Shown one piece after another: positions 1-9,613 of a stretch of DNA of 42,520 bases (the stretch's first letter is position 1; each line of letters begins with the position of its first letter). The notes below the pieces were generated by a model, which made no database searches, had not been told where the DNA came from, and was given only the letters and a program-made list of their open reading frames with translations. The stretch comes from Gammaproteobacteria bacterium (GTDB lineage: Bacteria > Pseudomonadota > Gammaproteobacteria > Arenicellales > UBA868). The stretch spans positions 1 to 42,520 of the forward strand of contig JAAZYQ010000007.1 of NCBI GenBank assembly GCA_014239575.1, given 5' to 3'. The position numbers were made by a program, and so were the translations under genes.

Positions 1-297
1 GGCAGTATCAATCCGCATACCAAGTTTGAGGCTGAGGTCTACATCCTGTCTAAGGAAGAGGGCGGCCGGCATACCCCTTTCTTCCAGGGTTACCGCCCAC
101 AGTTCTATTTCCGTACTACCGACGTCACCGGCCAGTGCGAACTGCCTGAGGGTATCGAGATGGTCATGCCCGGCGACAACGTCAAGTTGTCTGCCCAATT
201 GATCAACCCGATCGCAATGGAAGATGGCCTGCGCTTTGCCATTCGTGAAGGTGGTCGGACAGTCGGTGCCGGTGTGGTGTCGAAGATTATCGAATAG
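1..297 (+). CDS. tuf: Elongation factor Tu, C-terminal part (cut by window start)
   Basis: The reading frame is open from base 1 and ends in TAG, giving the last 98 residues of EF-Tu, the GTPase that delivers aminoacyl-tRNA to the ribosome. What is visible is domain 3: the HTPFF motif, [14 protein letters not shown], the MVMPGDN loop and the C-terminal [10 protein letters not shown] stretch, all near-identical to the E. coli protein. The GTPase domain lies outside the window. It stands 33 bases ahead of rpsJ, the usual fusA-tuf-S10 order of proteobacteria, so it probably co-transcribes with the S10 genes. Whether the genome has a second tuf copy cannot be seen here. Confidence 0.97.
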   Translation, partial: GSINPHTKFEAEVYILSKEEGGRHTPFFQGYRPQFYFRTTDVTGQCELPEGIEMVMPGDNVKLSAQLINPIAMEDGLRFAIREGGRTVGAGVVSKIIE

Positions 298-330
298 CGT
301 AAACAAAGACTCTTAACGGATATTACCCAC

Positions 331-654
331 ATGGCAGCTAGCGTTAGCAACCAAAAAATCAGGATTCGACTGAAGGCCTACGATCACCGGATGATCGACA
401 GGTCGGCGATAGAGATCGTCGATACGGCTCGGCGAACGGGTGCAGTCGTGCGCGGACCAATTCCGTTGCCTACCCGAATAGAGCGTTTCACCCTTTTGCG
501 GTCCCCGCACAAATACAAGGATTCCCGAGATCAACTCGAGATTCGCGTCCACAAGCGTATTTTGGATATCGTGGAGCCGACCGAGAAAACTGTCGACGCG
601 TTGATGAAACTGGACCTCGCTGCCGGGGTTGATGTTGAGATTAAGCTGGGTTAG
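331..654 (+). CDS. rpsJ: 30S ribosomal protein S10
   Basis: S10 is a small-subunit head protein and also the NusE partner of NusB in antitermination. The 107-residue product contains [14 protein letters not shown] and the loop [16 protein letters not shown], both diagnostic. It has about four more residues at its N-terminus than the E. coli protein. The ATG has only a weak Shine-Dalgarno sequence upstream. It is the first gene of the S10 block. The gap to tuf is only 33 bases, so there is no room for an E. coli-type S10 leader with the L4-responsive attenuator between them. Confidence 0.97.
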   Translation: MAASVSNQKIRIRLKAYDHRMIDRSAIEIVDTARRTGAVVRGPIPLPTRIERFTLLRSPHKYKDSRDQLEIRVHKRILDIVEPTEKTVDALMKLDLAAGVDVEIKLG

Positions 655-686
655 GCGACGCTGGAACCCGATAGGAGCAGGACACG

Positions 687-1337
687 ATGTCTTTAGGATT
701 GGTGGGAAAAAAAATTGGGATGACCCGTTTGTTTGATGACGACGGGGTATCAACACCGGTAACGGTTGTCGAAGTTGAGCCGAACCGGGTGACCCAGGTT
801 AAAAACGACCTAGCCGATGGCTATGTCGCGTTGCAGACAACTACCGGATCACGCCGGGCGACTCGGGTCACCAAGCCGCTTCGTGGACATTTTGCCAAAG
901 CCGGGACCGAGGCAGGGCGAGGGCTTTGGGAGTTTCGAGTCGATGTGGAGACGGCCGAAAAATACGTCGCTGGCGCCGAATTGACGGTCGCGCTTTTTGA
1001 GGTCGGACAAAAAGTCGATGTGCGCGGCACGACCATCGGTCGTGGATTTGCCGGCGTCATTCGTCGTCATAACTTTGGCGGCGGGCGGGCGACCCACGGA
1101 AACTCGAAGGCTCATCGCAAGGCAGGCTCAATTGGTCAGAACCAGGACCCCGGACGAGTGTTCAAAGGTAAAAAAATGGCGGGTCATATGGGCAACGTCA
1201 GCCGGGTTCAACAGAATTTAGAGGTGGTTCGAGTCGATACCGAGCGAAACCTGGTCCTGATTCGTGGATCAGTTCCCGGGCCCCGTGGTTTTGATCTGAT
1301 TATTCAACCCTCGGTTAAGGGTGCGAAAGTCGCATAG
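687..1337 (+). CDS. rplC: 50S ribosomal protein L3
   Basis: L3 is an early-assembling large-subunit protein whose loop reaches towards the peptidyl transferase centre. The 216-residue product starts with [16 protein letters not shown] and carries the loop [23 protein letters not shown], around residues 147-169. This includes the glutamine that PrmB methylates in E. coli. It is a few residues longer than the E. coli protein (209). The start is supported by the GGAGCAGGA ribosome binding site just upstream. It lies between rpsJ and rplD as expected for the S10 operon. Confidence 0.97.
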   Translation: MSLGLVGKKIGMTRLFDDDGVSTPVTVVEVEPNRVTQVKNDLADGYVALQTTTGSRRATRVTKPLRGHFAKAGTEAGRGLWEFRVDVETAEKYVAGAELTVALFEVGQKVDVRGTTIGRGFAGVIRRHNFGGGRATHGNSKAHRKAGSIGQNQDPGRVFKGKKMAGHMGNVSRVQQNLEVVRVDTERNLVLIRGSVPGPRGFDLIIQPSVKGAKVA

Positions 1338-1400
1338 GTGCCCTCTACTGGGTAACCTAAGTTAAAGATCTCGCACCGAATACAAGAAAAGGAACATAAC

Positions 1401-2021
1401 GTGGAACACGCAGTCGTAAAATTAGATGGCTCAATCGAGCGTCAGATCAGCCTGGCGGATGCCGTGTTCAATGTCGATTTCAAGGAGCCTCTGGTGCATC
1501 AGGTGGTCTCGGCATATCTTGCCGGCGCCCGTGCTGGAACCAGCTCGCAAAAGAATCGCTCAGCCGTCAGTGGTGGCGGAGCCAAACCCTGGCGCCAAAA
1601 AGGCACCGGGCGCGCCCGAGCCGGCACCAGCCGTAGCCCGATATGGCGTGGCGGTGGCCAGACATTTGCCTCGACCCCTCGCAGTTATGGGCAGAAGGTT
1701 AACCGAAAGATGTATCGCGCCGCGATCCGATCGATTCTTTCAGAATTAATTCGGCAGGGACGCATTCGTCTATGTGATGAGATTCAATTAGATGAACCGA
1801 AAACGGCCCACATGGCTAAAGCGCTTGGGCAGATGGGTGTGATGGGCAGGACCTTGCTGGTCACTGCTGATTACAACTCAAACGTAACGCTTTCGACTCG
1901 TAATCTGGTGAGCGTTGAGGCATTGGAGGCCGCTCAATTGGATCCGGTGAGCCTGGTCGGGAGCGAAAACGTGGTATTCACCGTCGATGCGGTACGTAAA
2001 GTCGAGGAAGCATTGCAATGA
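1401..2021 (+). CDS. rplD: 50S ribosomal protein L4
   Basis: L4 binds 23S rRNA and its long loop lines the exit tunnel; in E. coli it also represses the S10 operon. The 206-residue product has the loop motif KPWRQKGTGRARAGTSRSPIWRGGG in its first half. Translation starts at GTG, supported by AAAAGGA a few bases upstream. A 63-base gap separates it from rplC, the longest gap in this part of the operon. Its last codons overlap the start of rplW in an ATGA arrangement, which suggests translational coupling. Confidence 0.96.
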   Translation: MEHAVVKLDGSIERQISLADAVFNVDFKEPLVHQVVSAYLAGARAGTSSQKNRSAVSGGGAKPWRQKGTGRARAGTSRSPIWRGGGQTFASTPRSYGQKVNRKMYRAAIRSILSELIRQGRIRLCDEIQLDEPKTAHMAKALGQMGVMGRTLLVTADYNSNVTLSTRNLVSVEALEAAQLDPVSLVGSENVVFTVDAVRKVEEALQ

Positions 2022-2317
2022 ACCCGGAACGAATTCACCAGGTGCTATTGTCGCCAATCATTTCCGAGAAGAGTACGTTCGCTTCTGATTCTGCGAACCA
2101 GGTCGTTTTTAAGGTCTTGGCGAATGCCACCAAGCCGGAAATTCGAGAGGCGGTAGAGCAACAGTTCAGCGTATCTGTTGAGGCCATTCAAGTCATAAAT
2201 GTACGTGGCAAAATGAAACGTTTTGGGCGCACCCCAGGCAAACAGAAGAACTGGAAGAAAGCTTATGTTCGTCTGGCGCAAGGCCACGATATTGATTTTT
2301 TGGGTAACAGCGCCTGA
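2018..2317 (+). CDS. rplW: 50S ribosomal protein L23
   Basis: L23 sits at the mouth of the polypeptide exit tunnel and docks trigger factor and the signal recognition particle. The 99-residue product matches the family in length and contains the segments VLLSPIISEKST near the N-terminus and GKMKRFGRTPGKQKNWKKAYV in the second half. The ATG overlaps the TGA of rplD by four bases. It is followed after 38 bases by rplB. The order rplD-rplW-rplB is the conserved S10 order. Confidence 0.96.
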   Translation: MNPERIHQVLLSPIISEKSTFASDSANQVVFKVLANATKPEIREAVEQQFSVSVEAIQVINVRGKMKRFGRTPGKQKNWKKAYVRLAQGHDIDFLGNSA

Positions 2318-2355
2318 GCCGGTTGGCCAGCTAGAGTGTTTACAGGATAACAAGC

Positions 2356-3180
2356 ATGGCAGTTATTAAGCAAAAACCGACTTCCCCCGGCCGCCGGGGT
2401 ATGGTTCGGGTAGTTTCGACCGAGTTACATAAAGGCAAGCCCATCGCCTCATTGGTCGAGGCTAAAAACTCGATCAGCGGGCGCAATAGTGCTGGCCGCA
2501 TCACCGTACGCCACCGCGGCGGTGGCCACAAGCGCCATTACCGCCTGATTGATTTCGTGCGCGCAAAGGACGGTATTCCGGCTCGTGTCGAGCGTCTCGA
2601 ATATGACCCCAACCGAAGTGCTCATATCGCTCTTTTATTATATTCGGATGGGGAACGCCGCTATATCATTGCGCCCAAAGGTTTAAGTGCTGGCGACTCC
2701 GTACTTTCCGGCGGCGACGCACCGATCCGTACCGGCAATACGCTTCCACTGAAAAACATTCCCGTGGGAACAGTCGTGCACTGCGTGGAACTAAAACCAG
2801 GCAAAGGTGCCCAGTTGGCCCGTTCTGCCGGGGCCTCTGTTCAGTTTTTAGGCCGTGAAGGCACGTACGCACTGATGCGTTTGCGATCTGGCGAGACGCG
2901 AAAAGTATTCATTGAGTGCCGTGCGACAATTGGCGAGGTAGGCAACTCTGAGAATTCTCTGCGCAAGCTCGGAAAGGCAGGAGCCAAGCGCTGGCGCGGA
3001 ATTCGCCCGACCGTTCGTGGGGTCGCGATGAACCCAGTCGACCACCCACATGGTGGCGGTGAAGGACGTACTTCGGGAGGCCGTCATCCAGTCAGTCCCT
3101 GGGGCGTACCGACTAAAGGGTTTCGCACCCGTCGTAACAAACGCACTAATTCAATGATTATCCGTAGACGGAAGAAATAA
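2356..3180 (+). CDS. rplB: 50S ribosomal protein L2
   Basis: L2 is one of the largest and most conserved large-subunit proteins and is needed for subunit association and peptidyl transferase function. The 274-residue product carries the family signatures [13 protein letters not shown] near residue 55 and, near the C-terminus, [16 protein letters not shown]. The latter contains the conserved histidine at the position of E. coli His229. The C-terminus ends in a lysine and arginine rich tail. Spacing to rpsS is two bases, consistent with coupled translation. Confidence 0.97.
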   Translation: MAVIKQKPTSPGRRGMVRVVSTELHKGKPIASLVEAKNSISGRNSAGRITVRHRGGGHKRHYRLIDFVRAKDGIPARVERLEYDPNRSAHIALLLYSDGERRYIIAPKGLSAGDSVLSGGDAPIRTGNTLPLKNIPVGTVVHCVELKPGKGAQLARSAGASVQFLGREGTYALMRLRSGETRKVFIECRATIGEVGNSENSLRKLGKAGAKRWRGIRPTVRGVAMNPVDHPHGGGEGRTSGGRHPVSPWGVPTKGFRTRRNKRTNSMIIRRRKK

Positions 3181-3182
3181 AT

Positions 3183-3455
3183 ATGCCTCGATCGGTAAAA
3201 AAAGGTCCTTTTGTGGATCACAGCCTCTGGTTGAAGATTTCTAAGGCCAAACAAGAAGGGTCACGCCGGCCAATTAAAACCTGGTCGCGTCGCTCGATGA
3301 TCATGCCTGAGTTTGTTGGCCTGACCATCGCCGTCCATAACGGTCGCCAGCATGTACCCGTGCTCGTTACCGAGAATATGGTCGGACACAAGCTCGGTGA
3401 GTTCTCTGTCACGCGGACATTCCGCGGCCACATCGCCGATCGCAAGGCCAAGTAG
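3183..3455 (+). CDS. rpsS: 30S ribosomal protein S19
   Basis: S19 forms a complex with S13 in the small-subunit head near the A-site tRNA. The 90-residue product begins [15 protein letters not shown] and includes the motif [23 protein letters not shown], both typical. The ATG follows the rplB stop by two bases. The length is close to the 92 residues of E. coli S19. rplV follows 21 bases downstream. Confidence 0.97.
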   Translation: MPRSVKKGPFVDHSLWLKISKAKQEGSRRPIKTWSRRSMIMPEFVGLTIAVHNGRQHVPVLVTENMVGHKLGEFSVTRTFRGHIADRKAK

Positions 3456-3476
3456 AAGGAAGGAAAGGAAAGCGTT

Positions 3477-3824
3477 ATGGAAGTAAAAGCTATCGCCAGG
3501 TTCGTACGCCTTTCGCCGCAGAAAGGACGTCTGGTGGCTGACCAAGTTCGTCAGATGCCGGTGGGTAAAGCACTGGAGTTGCTCGAGTTCAGCCCACGAA
3601 AGGCTGCGACTATTATCCGCAAGGTCCTTGAATCTGCGATAGCGAATGCAGAACATAATCAGGGCGCAGACATAGACGAGTTGAGAGTCAGCCAGATCAT
3701 GGTCGATGAGGGTCCGGTTGCCAAACGCTGGCGACCGCGGGCAAAAGGACGGGCCAACTCAATAATTAAGCGCACCAGTCATATCACAGTCAGCGTCAGT
3801 GATGGCGCCTCACGGAGTACTTAA
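3477..3824 (+). CDS. rplV: 50S ribosomal protein L22
   Basis: L22 contacts all domains of 23S rRNA, and its beta-hairpin lines the exit tunnel close to L4. The 115-residue product has the N-terminal [19 protein letters not shown] segment and the hairpin region with [18 protein letters not shown], where macrolide-resistance changes occur in other species. It is five residues longer than the E. coli protein. The upstream AAGGAAAGGAAAG is a strong ribosome binding site. The stop lies three bases ahead of rpsC. Confidence 0.96.
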   Translation: MEVKAIARFVRLSPQKGRLVADQVRQMPVGKALELLEFSPRKAATIIRKVLESAIANAEHNQGADIDELRVSQIMVDEGPVAKRWRPRAKGRANSIIKRTSHITVSVSDGASRST

Positions 3825-3827
3825 CAG

Positions 3828-4511
3828 ATGGGCCAGAAGATTCATCCGAATGGGTTTCGCCTCGGAGTCATCCGGGACTGGGACGCAAAGTGGTTTGCTA
3901 CCGGTAAGGCCTACTCCCGAAACCTGGTCGCTGACCAGATGGTTCGAGGGTTCATTCGCAAACGGTTAGCCAACGCGGCTGTCAGCAAGATTGAGCTTGT
4001 CCGTGCTGGCGAGAACTTGAACGTGACCATCCACACCGGCCGACCCGGAATTGTCATTGGTAAGAAAGGCGAGGATATCGAAAGACTTCGTCGGGACGTT
4101 CTGAAATTGAACAACAATGTCCCCGTGCAGATTGCGGTCGAGGAGATACGCAAGCCCGAGTTGGATGCCCTTTTAGTCGCTGAGAACGTTTGTCAGCAAC
4201 TAGAAAAACGAATCATGTTTCGTCGCGCCATGAAACGTGCCGTACAAAACACAATGCGTCTTGGCGCCAAGGGAATCAAGGTCATGGTGGCCGGGCGCCT
4301 AAATGGAGCTGAAATAGCGCGCTCCGAATGGTACCGCGAAGGTCGTGTGCCGCTGCACACGTTGCGAGCTGATGTCGATTACGGCTTCGCCGAAGCCCAT
4401 ACCACCTACGGTGTGATCGGCGTCAAAGTTTGGGTTTTCAAAGGCGAGATTATGCCAGGGGCGGCAGAGACGGAAGTCTCTCAGACACCTCAGCCCAGGG
4501 CTTCGGCCTGA
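3828..4511 (+). CDS. rpsC: 30S ribosomal protein S3
   Basis: S3 sits at the mRNA entry channel and takes part in helicase activity with S4 and S5. The 227-residue product starts [13 protein letters not shown]. It contains the KH domain [18 protein letters not shown] near residues 65-82 and the C-terminal domain with [23 protein letters not shown]. The C-terminus ends in a short Pro/Ala tail. The start codon follows the rplV stop directly. Length and order match the gammaproteobacterial S10 operon. Confidence 0.97.
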   Translation: MGQKIHPNGFRLGVIRDWDAKWFATGKAYSRNLVADQMVRGFIRKRLANAAVSKIELVRAGENLNVTIHTGRPGIVIGKKGEDIERLRRDVLKLNNNVPVQIAVEEIRKPELDALLVAENVCQQLEKRIMFRRAMKRAVQNTMRLGAKGIKVMVAGRLNGAEIARSEWYREGRVPLHTLRADVDYGFAEAHTTYGVIGVKVWVFKGEIMPGAAETEVSQTPQPRASA

Positions 4512-4523
4512 GGATGAACTGTA

Positions 4524-4937
4524 ATGCTGCAACCTAAAAGAACTAAGTTCCGTAAACAGCAAAAAGGACGCAACCGCGGACTGGCCGTTCGCGGCAGCCG
4601 GGTCAGTTTTGGCGATTTTGGCTTGAAATGTGTTGGACGTGGGCGACTAACGGCGCGTCAGATTGAAGCCGCCAGGCGGGCGATTAACCGACACGTCAAG
4701 CGCGGTGGGCGGGTCTGGATTCGGGTATTTCCCGATAAGCCGGTTTCGAAAAAACCCCTGGAAGTGCGCATGGGCAAGGGTAAAGGCAATCCGGAGTTCT
4801 GGGTCGCACTCGTGCAACCGGGAACCATGCTGTACGAGATTCAGGGAGTTGAAGAGGATCTGGCACGGGAGGCTTTCCGGCTTGCCGGAGCCAAGTTGCC
4901 GGTGGCGACATCATTTGTGAAACGTCAGGCGGCCTGA
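4524..4937 (+). CDS. rplP: 50S ribosomal protein L16
   Basis: L16 lies near the A-site of the large subunit and is needed for late assembly and for tRNA binding. The 137-residue product starts [16 protein letters not shown] and carries [26 protein letters not shown]. This includes the arginine position hydroxylated by RoxA (YcfD) in E. coli. The length is one residue over E. coli. rpmC starts one base after its stop. Confidence 0.97.
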   Translation: MLQPKRTKFRKQQKGRNRGLAVRGSRVSFGDFGLKCVGRGRLTARQIEAARRAINRHVKRGGRVWIRVFPDKPVSKKPLEVRMGKGKGNPEFWVALVQPGTMLYEIQGVEEDLAREAFRLAGAKLPVATSFVKRQAA

Positions 4938-4938
4938 T

Positions 4939-5136
4939 ATGGCAGAAAAAAAAGCGACAGATATGGATTCGACAGAACTCAAAACTGAGTTACTTGAACT
5001 TCGTAAAGAGCAATTCAACCTGCGTATGCAGCGCGGAACAGGACAACTGACCAATTCCTCGCGTTTTAAGGTTGTGCGGCGTCAGATCGCGCGAATCAAG
5101 ACTCAAATGAGCGAGATCAACAGGATTACATCATGA
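4939..5136 (+). CDS. rpmC: 50S ribosomal protein L29
   Basis: L29 is a small alpha-helical protein beside L23 at the tunnel exit. The 65-residue product has the helical segments [18 protein letters not shown] and [14 protein letters not shown]. This two-helix pattern and length (63 in E. coli) leave little doubt. The start follows the rplP stop by a single base and the end overlaps rpsQ by an ATGA junction. Confidence 0.95.
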   Translation: MAEKKATDMDSTELKTELLELRKEQFNLRMQRGTGQLTNSSRFKVVRRQIARIKTQMSEINRITS

Positions 5137-5420
5137 GTGACGACAAAGCAACACCTCCTGCAACGAAGGCCCGGAGTGTCCAGGGGAGTGTCGAGAGCGC
5201 GAAAATGGATAAAACCATCACGGTTCTAGTGGTGCGCCAATTGCAGCACCCTCTTTACAAAAAATACATCAGACGCTCGACCCGGTTGCACGCTCATGAC
5301 GATCAGAACGAGTGCCGAGAAGGAGACACGGTGGTCATCGAAGAGTGCCGACCAATCTCGAAGCTAAAAAGCTGGCGTCTGGTCCGTGTGCTTGGACGGG
5401 CAGAAAGCGGCGTTGAGTAA
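5133..5420 (+). CDS. rpsQ: 30S ribosomal protein S17
   Basis: S17 is a primary binder of 16S rRNA in the small-subunit body. The 95-residue product has an OB fold with [24 protein letters not shown] and the motif [21 protein letters not shown]. It carries roughly ten extra residues at the N-terminus compared with E. coli (84). The ATG overlaps the rpmC stop. It is the last gene of the S10 operon in the E. coli arrangement, and an 89-base non-coding gap follows. Confidence 0.96.
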   Translation: MSDDKATPPATKARSVQGSVESAKMDKTITVLVVRQLQHPLYKKYIRRSTRLHAHDDQNECREGDTVVIEECRPISKLKSWRLVRVLGRAESGVE

Positions 5421-5509
5421 ACTGCCACAGTAAGGCAACCAATCTCATGCCGTCGGATATGACACCCAACAACATAATTAAAAATTAAAAGTTAAAAGGC
5501 GAAAAAAAG
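5421..5509 (+). promoter_or_regulatory. S10/spc operon junction, possible internal promoter region
   Basis: This 89-base gap falls exactly where E. coli ends the S10 operon and starts the spc operon. Its second half is very A-rich, with a CATAAT hexamer at 5473-5478 that could act as a -10 element. No convincing -35 is visible and no U-tracted hairpin is present. The promoter role is inferred from position only. Confidence 0.35.
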
Positions 5510-5878
5510 ATGATTCAGATGCAGACCAACCTCTACGTTGCGGACAATAGCGGCGCGCGTAGGGTGCAGTGTATCAAGGTGCTGGGGGGTTCCAAGCGTC
5601 GTTATGCCGGCATTGGCGATATCATCAAAATCAGCATCAAAGAGGCAATACCCAATAGTCGTGTCAAAAAAGGCGAAGTCTTTGACGCCGTGGTTGTTCG
5701 TACGCGACATGGTGTGCGTCGCCCCGATGGCTCGCTGATTCGTTTCGATCGAAACGCCGCGGTACTGCTAAATGCCCAGTATCAACCCGTCGGCACCCGT
5801 ATATTTGGGCCGGTAACTCGCGAGTTACGCTCAGAGCGTTTTATGCGAATTATCTCGCTTGCACCGGAAGTGTTGTGA
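5510..5878 (+). CDS. rplN: 50S ribosomal protein L14
   Basis: L14 forms part of the subunit interface with L19 and contacts 16S rRNA. The 122-residue product has exactly the E. coli-like length and contains [26 protein letters not shown] in its N-terminal third and the C-terminal [11 protein letters not shown] motif. The ATG is preceded by a purine-rich GGCGAAAAAAAG stretch. It is the first gene of the spc block. Confidence 0.97.
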   Translation: MIQMQTNLYVADNSGARRVQCIKVLGGSKRRYAGIGDIIKISIKEAIPNSRVKKGEVFDAVVVRTRHGVRRPDGSLIRFDRNAAVLLNAQYQPVGTRIFGPVTRELRSERFMRIISLAPEVL

Positions 5879-5888
5879 GGTTCTTTTT

Positions 5889-6209
5889 ATGAAAAAGTTT
5901 CGAAAAGGTGATGATGTTGTTGTGCTGACCGGGCGCGACAAGGGCAAACGGGGAACCATTCTGCGAATGCTGGATGACGAGCGGGTGTTGGTCGACAACG
6001 TAAACATTGTCAAAAAGCACGTACGCCCGAATCCGAATAAGGGAGAAACCGGCGGAATTATCGAGAAAGAATCACCGATCCGTATTTCTAACCTTGGTAT
6101 GTATAACCCCAATTCTAAAAAGGCTGACCGCGTCGGTATAAAACACCTTGAAGACGGCCGACGGGTTCGAATATTCAAATCTGACAGCGAGGTGGTCGAC
6201 GTCACTTGA
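5889..6209 (+). CDS. rplX: 50S ribosomal protein L24
   Basis: L24 is an assembly initiator protein of the large subunit with a KOW RNA-binding motif. The 106-residue product starts [22 protein letters not shown], the KOW segment. The frame is open ten codons further upstream to an ATG inside rplN. I choose the ATG at 5889 because it restores the family length, follows the rplN stop, and has a GTGAGG ribosome binding site overlapping that stop. Confidence 0.95.
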   Translation: MKKFRKGDDVVVLTGRDKGKRGTILRMLDDERVLVDNVNIVKKHVRPNPNKGETGGIIEKESPIRISNLGMYNPNSKKADRVGIKHLEDGRRVRIFKSDSEVVDVT

Positions 6210-6229
6210 CGTTAGACAGGCAAGTAAAG

Positions 6230-6769
6230 ATGGCAAGACTTCACGAACATTATCAGAAGACTGTGGTTCCAGCATTGATGGAGAAGTTTGAATATTCCAG
6301 TGTCATGCAGGTCCCCCGGATCACTAAGATTACTCTTAATATGGGTGTAGGCGAGGCCGTCACTGACAAGAAGGTAATGCAAGCCGCGGTAGACGAAATG
6401 ACGCGAATTGCCGGACAGAAACCCGTCGTAACCAAGGCTCGAAAGTCAGTCGCCGCGTTTAAGATTCGCGAAGGTTGGCCTATTGGCTGTAAGGTGACAT
6501 TGCGCCGCAAGCAAATGTATGAATTTCTTGACAGACTGATCACGGTTGCCTTTCCTCGCGTCCGTGACTTTCGAGGAGTTTCCGCGCGAGCCTTTGACGG
6601 ACGCGGCAACTTCAGCGTCGGTCTTAAAGAACAAATTGTTTTTCCCGAAATAGATTACGACAAAGTAGACGCGATCAGAGGGATGGATATCACCATAACC
6701 ACAACGGCCAGCACCAATGAAGAGGGTGAGGCATTACTGCGCGGATTTAATTTCCCGCTTCGCAAATAG
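6230..6769 (+). CDS. rplE: 50S ribosomal protein L5
   Basis: L5 binds 5S rRNA and forms the central protuberance with L18 and L25. From the ATG at 6230 the product has 179 residues, the same as E. coli. It includes [11 protein letters not shown], the [24 protein letters not shown] region and the C-terminal [14 protein letters not shown]. An in-frame TTG at 6206 overlaps the rplX stop, but the resulting leader is not conserved, so the ATG start is preferred. Confidence 0.96.
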   Translation: MARLHEHYQKTVVPALMEKFEYSSVMQVPRITKITLNMGVGEAVTDKKVMQAAVDEMTRIAGQKPVVTKARKSVAAFKIREGWPIGCKVTLRRKQMYEFLDRLITVAFPRVRDFRGVSARAFDGRGNFSVGLKEQIVFPEIDYDKVDAIRGMDITITTTASTNEEGEALLRGFNFPLRK

Positions 6770-6779
6770 GATTCTGTGT

Positions 6780-7085
6780 ATGGCAAAAAAATCAATGATT
6801 GCCCGAGAGGTTAAACGTCGAAATTTGAACGCCCAATTTCGCACTCAACGTGAGCAACTGAAAAAACAGGTGATAGATGAATCATTCTCTTACGATGATC
6901 GATGGCAGGCAATGTTGGATTTGCAGAAATTGCCGCGGGACTCGGCTCGTACGAGACAGCGAAATCGTTGCGCCTTAACCGGCCGCCCGCGTGGCTATTA
7001 TCGACGTTTTGGTTTGGCCCGAAATGCCCTGCGTGAAGTGGTCATGCGTGGTGAGGCACCCGGCGTAGTCAAGGCCAGTTGGTAG
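6780..7085 (+). CDS. rpsN: 30S ribosomal protein S14 (zinc-free long form)
   Basis: S14 is a late-assembling protein of the small-subunit head. The 101-residue product starts MAKKSMIAREVKRRN and ends with the conserved RCALTGRPRGYYRRFGLARNALRE segment. It lacks the paired CxxC motifs of the short zinc-binding form, so it is the C-minus type usual in Gammaproteobacteria. The frame is open 21 codons upstream into rplE; the ATG at 6780 gives the family length. Confidence 0.96.
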   Translation: MAKKSMIAREVKRRNLNAQFRTQREQLKKQVIDESFSYDDRWQAMLDLQKLPRDSARTRQRNRCALTGRPRGYYRRFGLARNALREVVMRGEAPGVVKASW

Positions 7086-7102
7086 CACACAAGGAATAAA
7101 TT

Positions 7103-7498
7103 ATGAGTATGTCTGACCCTATAGCCGATATGTTGACCCGAATCCGTAACGGACTGGCGGCAAGGAAAAAAAGTGTGACGATGCCGTGCTCGCGCATGAA
7201 GCAGGCCATCGCCAAAGTTTTGAAGGACGAAGGCTATATCGACAAGGTGACCGTCGATACGGAAGGGGCTATCCAAAGCATGACGATCGCATTGCGTTAT
7301 GCCGCTGGAGAAAGTGCAATTGAAGAGATTCAGCGAATCAGCCGGCCGGGCCTCAGGGTTTACTGCAATGCGTCCAATATGCCCCAGGTCCGAGGTGGAC
7401 TGGGAATCGTCATGGTCTCGACATCCAAGGGTCTGATGACAGATCGCCAGGCGCGGTCCGCCGGAATTGGCGGCGAAGTGGTCTGCAAAGTCTTTTAA
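7103..7498 (+). CDS. rpsH: 30S ribosomal protein S8
   Basis: S8 is a primary 16S rRNA binder in the central domain and the translational repressor of the spc operon in E. coli. The 131-residue product has [13 protein letters not shown] at the N-terminus and the C-terminal [20 protein letters not shown]...GGEVVCKVF signature. A second in-frame ATG two codons downstream would give MSDPIADM, so the exact start is uncertain by two residues. Confidence 0.96.
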   Translation: MSMSDPIADMLTRIRNGLAARKKSVTMPCSRMKQAIAKVLKDEGYIDKVTVDTEGAIQSMTIALRYAAGESAIEEIQRISRPGLRVYCNASNMPQVRGGLGIVMVSTSKGLMTDRQARSAGIGGEVVCKVF

Positions 7499-7527
7499 TC
7501 TGAATTCTGAGTTTTGGAGTATTTGTA

Positions 7528-8055
7528 ATGTCCCGTATAGCCAATAGCCCGATTAATGTCCCCAGCGGTGTCGAAGTCAAACTCGACGACGCGGCGGTGA
7601 GCGTTAAGGGGCCAAAAGGCCAGCTCGTCCTGGAACTGCACCCCACCGTTGGCGTGAAGCAGTCCGATGACGTCTTGCGAGTCAGCGCCGCGAACGACGC
7701 AGCGTGGCCTTTGGCCGGAACCTTTCGATCGTTGATCAACAACATGATTACCGGCGTCAGCGATGGCTTTGAAAAAAAGCTGGAGATTATCGGGGTCGGT
7801 TATCGTGCGCAAGCCCAGGGCTCTAAGTTAAATCTCAGTCTGGGTTTCTCTCACCCTGTGGTCTATAACCTGCCCGATGGAGTTTCAGTGGAAACACCCG
7901 TCCAGACCCAGATTGTAGTGACTGGCGCCGATAAACAGCAGGTTGGACAGGCGGCGGCTGAGATTCGAGCATTTCGTCCACCCGAACCTTACAAGGGTAA
8001 AGGTATTCGTTACGTCGGCGAGCACGTCGTTCGCAAGCAGGCGAAGAAGAAGTAA
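7528..8055 (+). CDS. rplF: 50S ribosomal protein L6
   Basis: L6 is located near the factor-binding site beneath L7/L12. The 175-residue product starts [17 protein letters not shown] and has the two repeated L6 domains. The second ends in the signature [24 protein letters not shown]. The ribosome binding site TTGGAG lies about nine bases ahead of the ATG. Its length is close to the 177 residues of E. coli. Confidence 0.97.
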   Translation: MSRIANSPINVPSGVEVKLDDAAVSVKGPKGQLVLELHPTVGVKQSDDVLRVSAANDAAWPLAGTFRSLINNMITGVSDGFEKKLEIIGVGYRAQAQGSKLNLSLGFSHPVVYNLPDGVSVETPVQTQIVVTGADKQQVGQAAAEIRAFRPPEPYKGKGIRYVGEHVVRKQAKKK

Positions 8056-8081
8056 TTGCACCAAGAACAGAGTTTATTAAA

Positions 8082-8438
8082 ATGAGCGAAAAAAAGACCG
8101 CCCGGCGCCGCCGAAGCGTAAAAACGCGAGCCAAAATTACCCGCGACCGCCAAAACCGGATGTGCGTATTCCGGACGCCGCGACATATTTATGTGCAGAT
8201 TATCGACCCCTCGGGCAGTAAGGTCCTGGCGAGTGCTTCCTCTTTGGAAGCCCAGGTCAAAGTTGAGGTGAAAAACGGAGGCAATGTTGCCGCCGCGAGC
8301 ATGGTCGGTAAGCGCATCGCCGACAAGGCGAAGGCGGCCGGTGTAGAGCGGGTTGCATTCGATCGCTCGGGATTCAAATATCATGGCAGGGTGAAGGCCC
8401 TGGCTGAGGCCGCCCGAGAAGGCGGCCTTCAGTTTTAA
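8082..8438 (+). CDS. rplR: 50S ribosomal protein L18
   Basis: L18 binds 5S rRNA together with L5. The 118-residue product has a basic N-terminal tail ([16 protein letters not shown]), the [12 protein letters not shown] strand and the C-terminal [26 protein letters not shown]. This C-terminal segment is typical of the family. The gene lies between rplF and rpsE as in all proteobacterial spc operons. Confidence 0.96.
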   Translation: MSEKKTARRRRSVKTRAKITRDRQNRMCVFRTPRHIYVQIIDPSGSKVLASASSLEAQVKVEVKNGGNVAAASMVGKRIADKAKAAGVERVAFDRSGFKYHGRVKALAEAAREGGLQF

Positions 8439-8463
8439 CTACTGAGAGGCACTGGACAGTCAT

Positions 8464-8976
8464 ATGGCCAATAGAGCAGACCAGCACAATTCTGACGGCG
8501 ACGGTTTCATCGAGCAGTTAATTAACGTGCGTCGAGTTGCCAAAGTTGTTAAGGGCGGGCGAATCTTCGGTTTTTCGGCACTGACCGTAGTCGGCGACGG
8601 CAAGGGTCGAGTCGGGATTGGTCGTGGGAAGGCGCGGGAAGTGCCGGTCGCCGTCCAAAAAGCGATGGATGAAGCGCGGCGGAACATGCGAAAAATTAAT
8701 TTGCGCAAAGGCACTTTGCATTACGCGACGGTTGGGCGCCACGGCGCCGCGCGCGTCGTGATGCGCCCCGCATCTGATGGTACAGGAATTATTGCCGGTG
8801 GCACTATGCGAGCCATATTCGAAGCAGCTGGAGTCAAGAACGTGCTGGCTAAGATTATTGGAACCACTAATCCGGTCAATGTGGCTAGAGCAACGATCGC
8901 TGGACTTGGTACGGTACGTAATGCACGAGAAGTTGCATCACGCCGTGGTAAGTCGATCGAGGAAATTACAGGATAG
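8464..8976 (+). CDS. rpsE: 30S ribosomal protein S5
   Basis: S5 works in translational accuracy and mRNA unwinding at the entry tunnel. The 170-residue product has the N-terminal double-stranded RNA binding domain with [28 protein letters not shown] and the C-terminal domain with [21 protein letters not shown]. The residues around VVKGGR are where spectinomycin resistance maps in E. coli; the sequence there looks wild type. Three residues longer than E. coli. Confidence 0.97.
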   Translation: MANRADQHNSDGDGFIEQLINVRRVAKVVKGGRIFGFSALTVVGDGKGRVGIGRGKAREVPVAVQKAMDEARRNMRKINLRKGTLHYATVGRHGAARVVMRPASDGTGIIAGGTMRAIFEAAGVKNVLAKIIGTTNPVNVARATIAGLGTVRNAREVASRRGKSIEEITG

Positions 8977-8987
8977 GAAACAGATAG

Positions 8988-9173
8988 ATGTCAGCGAAAC
9001 GTATCAAGGTGACTCTGGTAAAAAGTAAGTACGGCCGCGGTGCCCGACAACTTGCCTGTGTGCAAGGTTTGGGGTTGCGGCGTATCCATCACACGGTAGA
9101 ACTGGAAGATTCACCAATGGTTCGTGGAATGATCAACAAGGTGTCCCACCTGCTTCGGGTAGAGGAAAGTTGA
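8988..9173 (+). CDS. rpmD: 50S ribosomal protein L30
   Basis: L30 is a small large-subunit protein near 5S rRNA. The 61-residue product carries [13 protein letters not shown] and the helix [25 protein letters not shown], matching the family. It is two residues longer than E. coli L30. rplO starts one base past its stop. Confidence 0.95.
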   Translation: MSAKRIKVTLVKSKYGRGARQLACVQGLGLRRIHHTVELEDSPMVRGMINKVSHLLRVEES

Positions 9174-9174
9174 A

Positions 9175-9609
9175 ATGCGGTTGAACGAATTAAAACCAGC
9201 CGAGGGCTCCCACCGCCCGGCTAAACGCGTTGGGCGCGGGCCGGGATCCGGCTTGGGAAAGACAGCGGGGCGCGGCATGAACGGGCAAAAATCGCGTTCT
9301 GGCGGCTATCATAAGATCGGCTTTGAAGGCGGGCAGATGCCATTGCAGAGACGCTTGCCGAAGCGGGGCTTTCGGTCGTTGGTGCGGCGGAAGGTGGCTG
9401 AGGTCCGACTACATGAGTTGCAAAAAATTGAGACTGGCGACGTCGATCTGGCGGCCCTCAAGGCAGCTGGCGTTGTGAAACATGACGCGATCCGAGCCAA
9501 AGTGATCGCCTCAGGCAGTATTGACCGCGCGGTGGTCCTACGTGGCGTCAGTACGACTCGCGGCGCGCGAGAGGCCATTGAGCAGGCTGGAGGAAAGGTC
9601 GAGGCCTGA
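9175..9609 (+). CDS. rplO: 50S ribosomal protein L15
   Basis: L15 is a late-assembling large-subunit protein. The 144-residue product has the glycine-rich extended N-terminus [18 protein letters not shown] followed by [18 protein letters not shown], both diagnostic, and a globular C-terminal half. Its length equals that of E. coli L15. The stop lies four bases ahead of the secY ATG. Confidence 0.97.
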   Translation: MRLNELKPAEGSHRPAKRVGRGPGSGLGKTAGRGMNGQKSRSGGYHKIGFEGGQMPLQRRLPKRGFRSLVRRKVAEVRLHELQKIETGDVDLAALKAAGVVKHDAIRAKVIASGSIDRAVVLRGVSTTRGAREAIEQAGGKVEA

Positions 9610-9613
9610 CACC

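Noticed and set aside
9521-9613. Longer secY start inside rplO
   Set aside because: The extension overlaps rplO in another frame and is not part of the SecY family.
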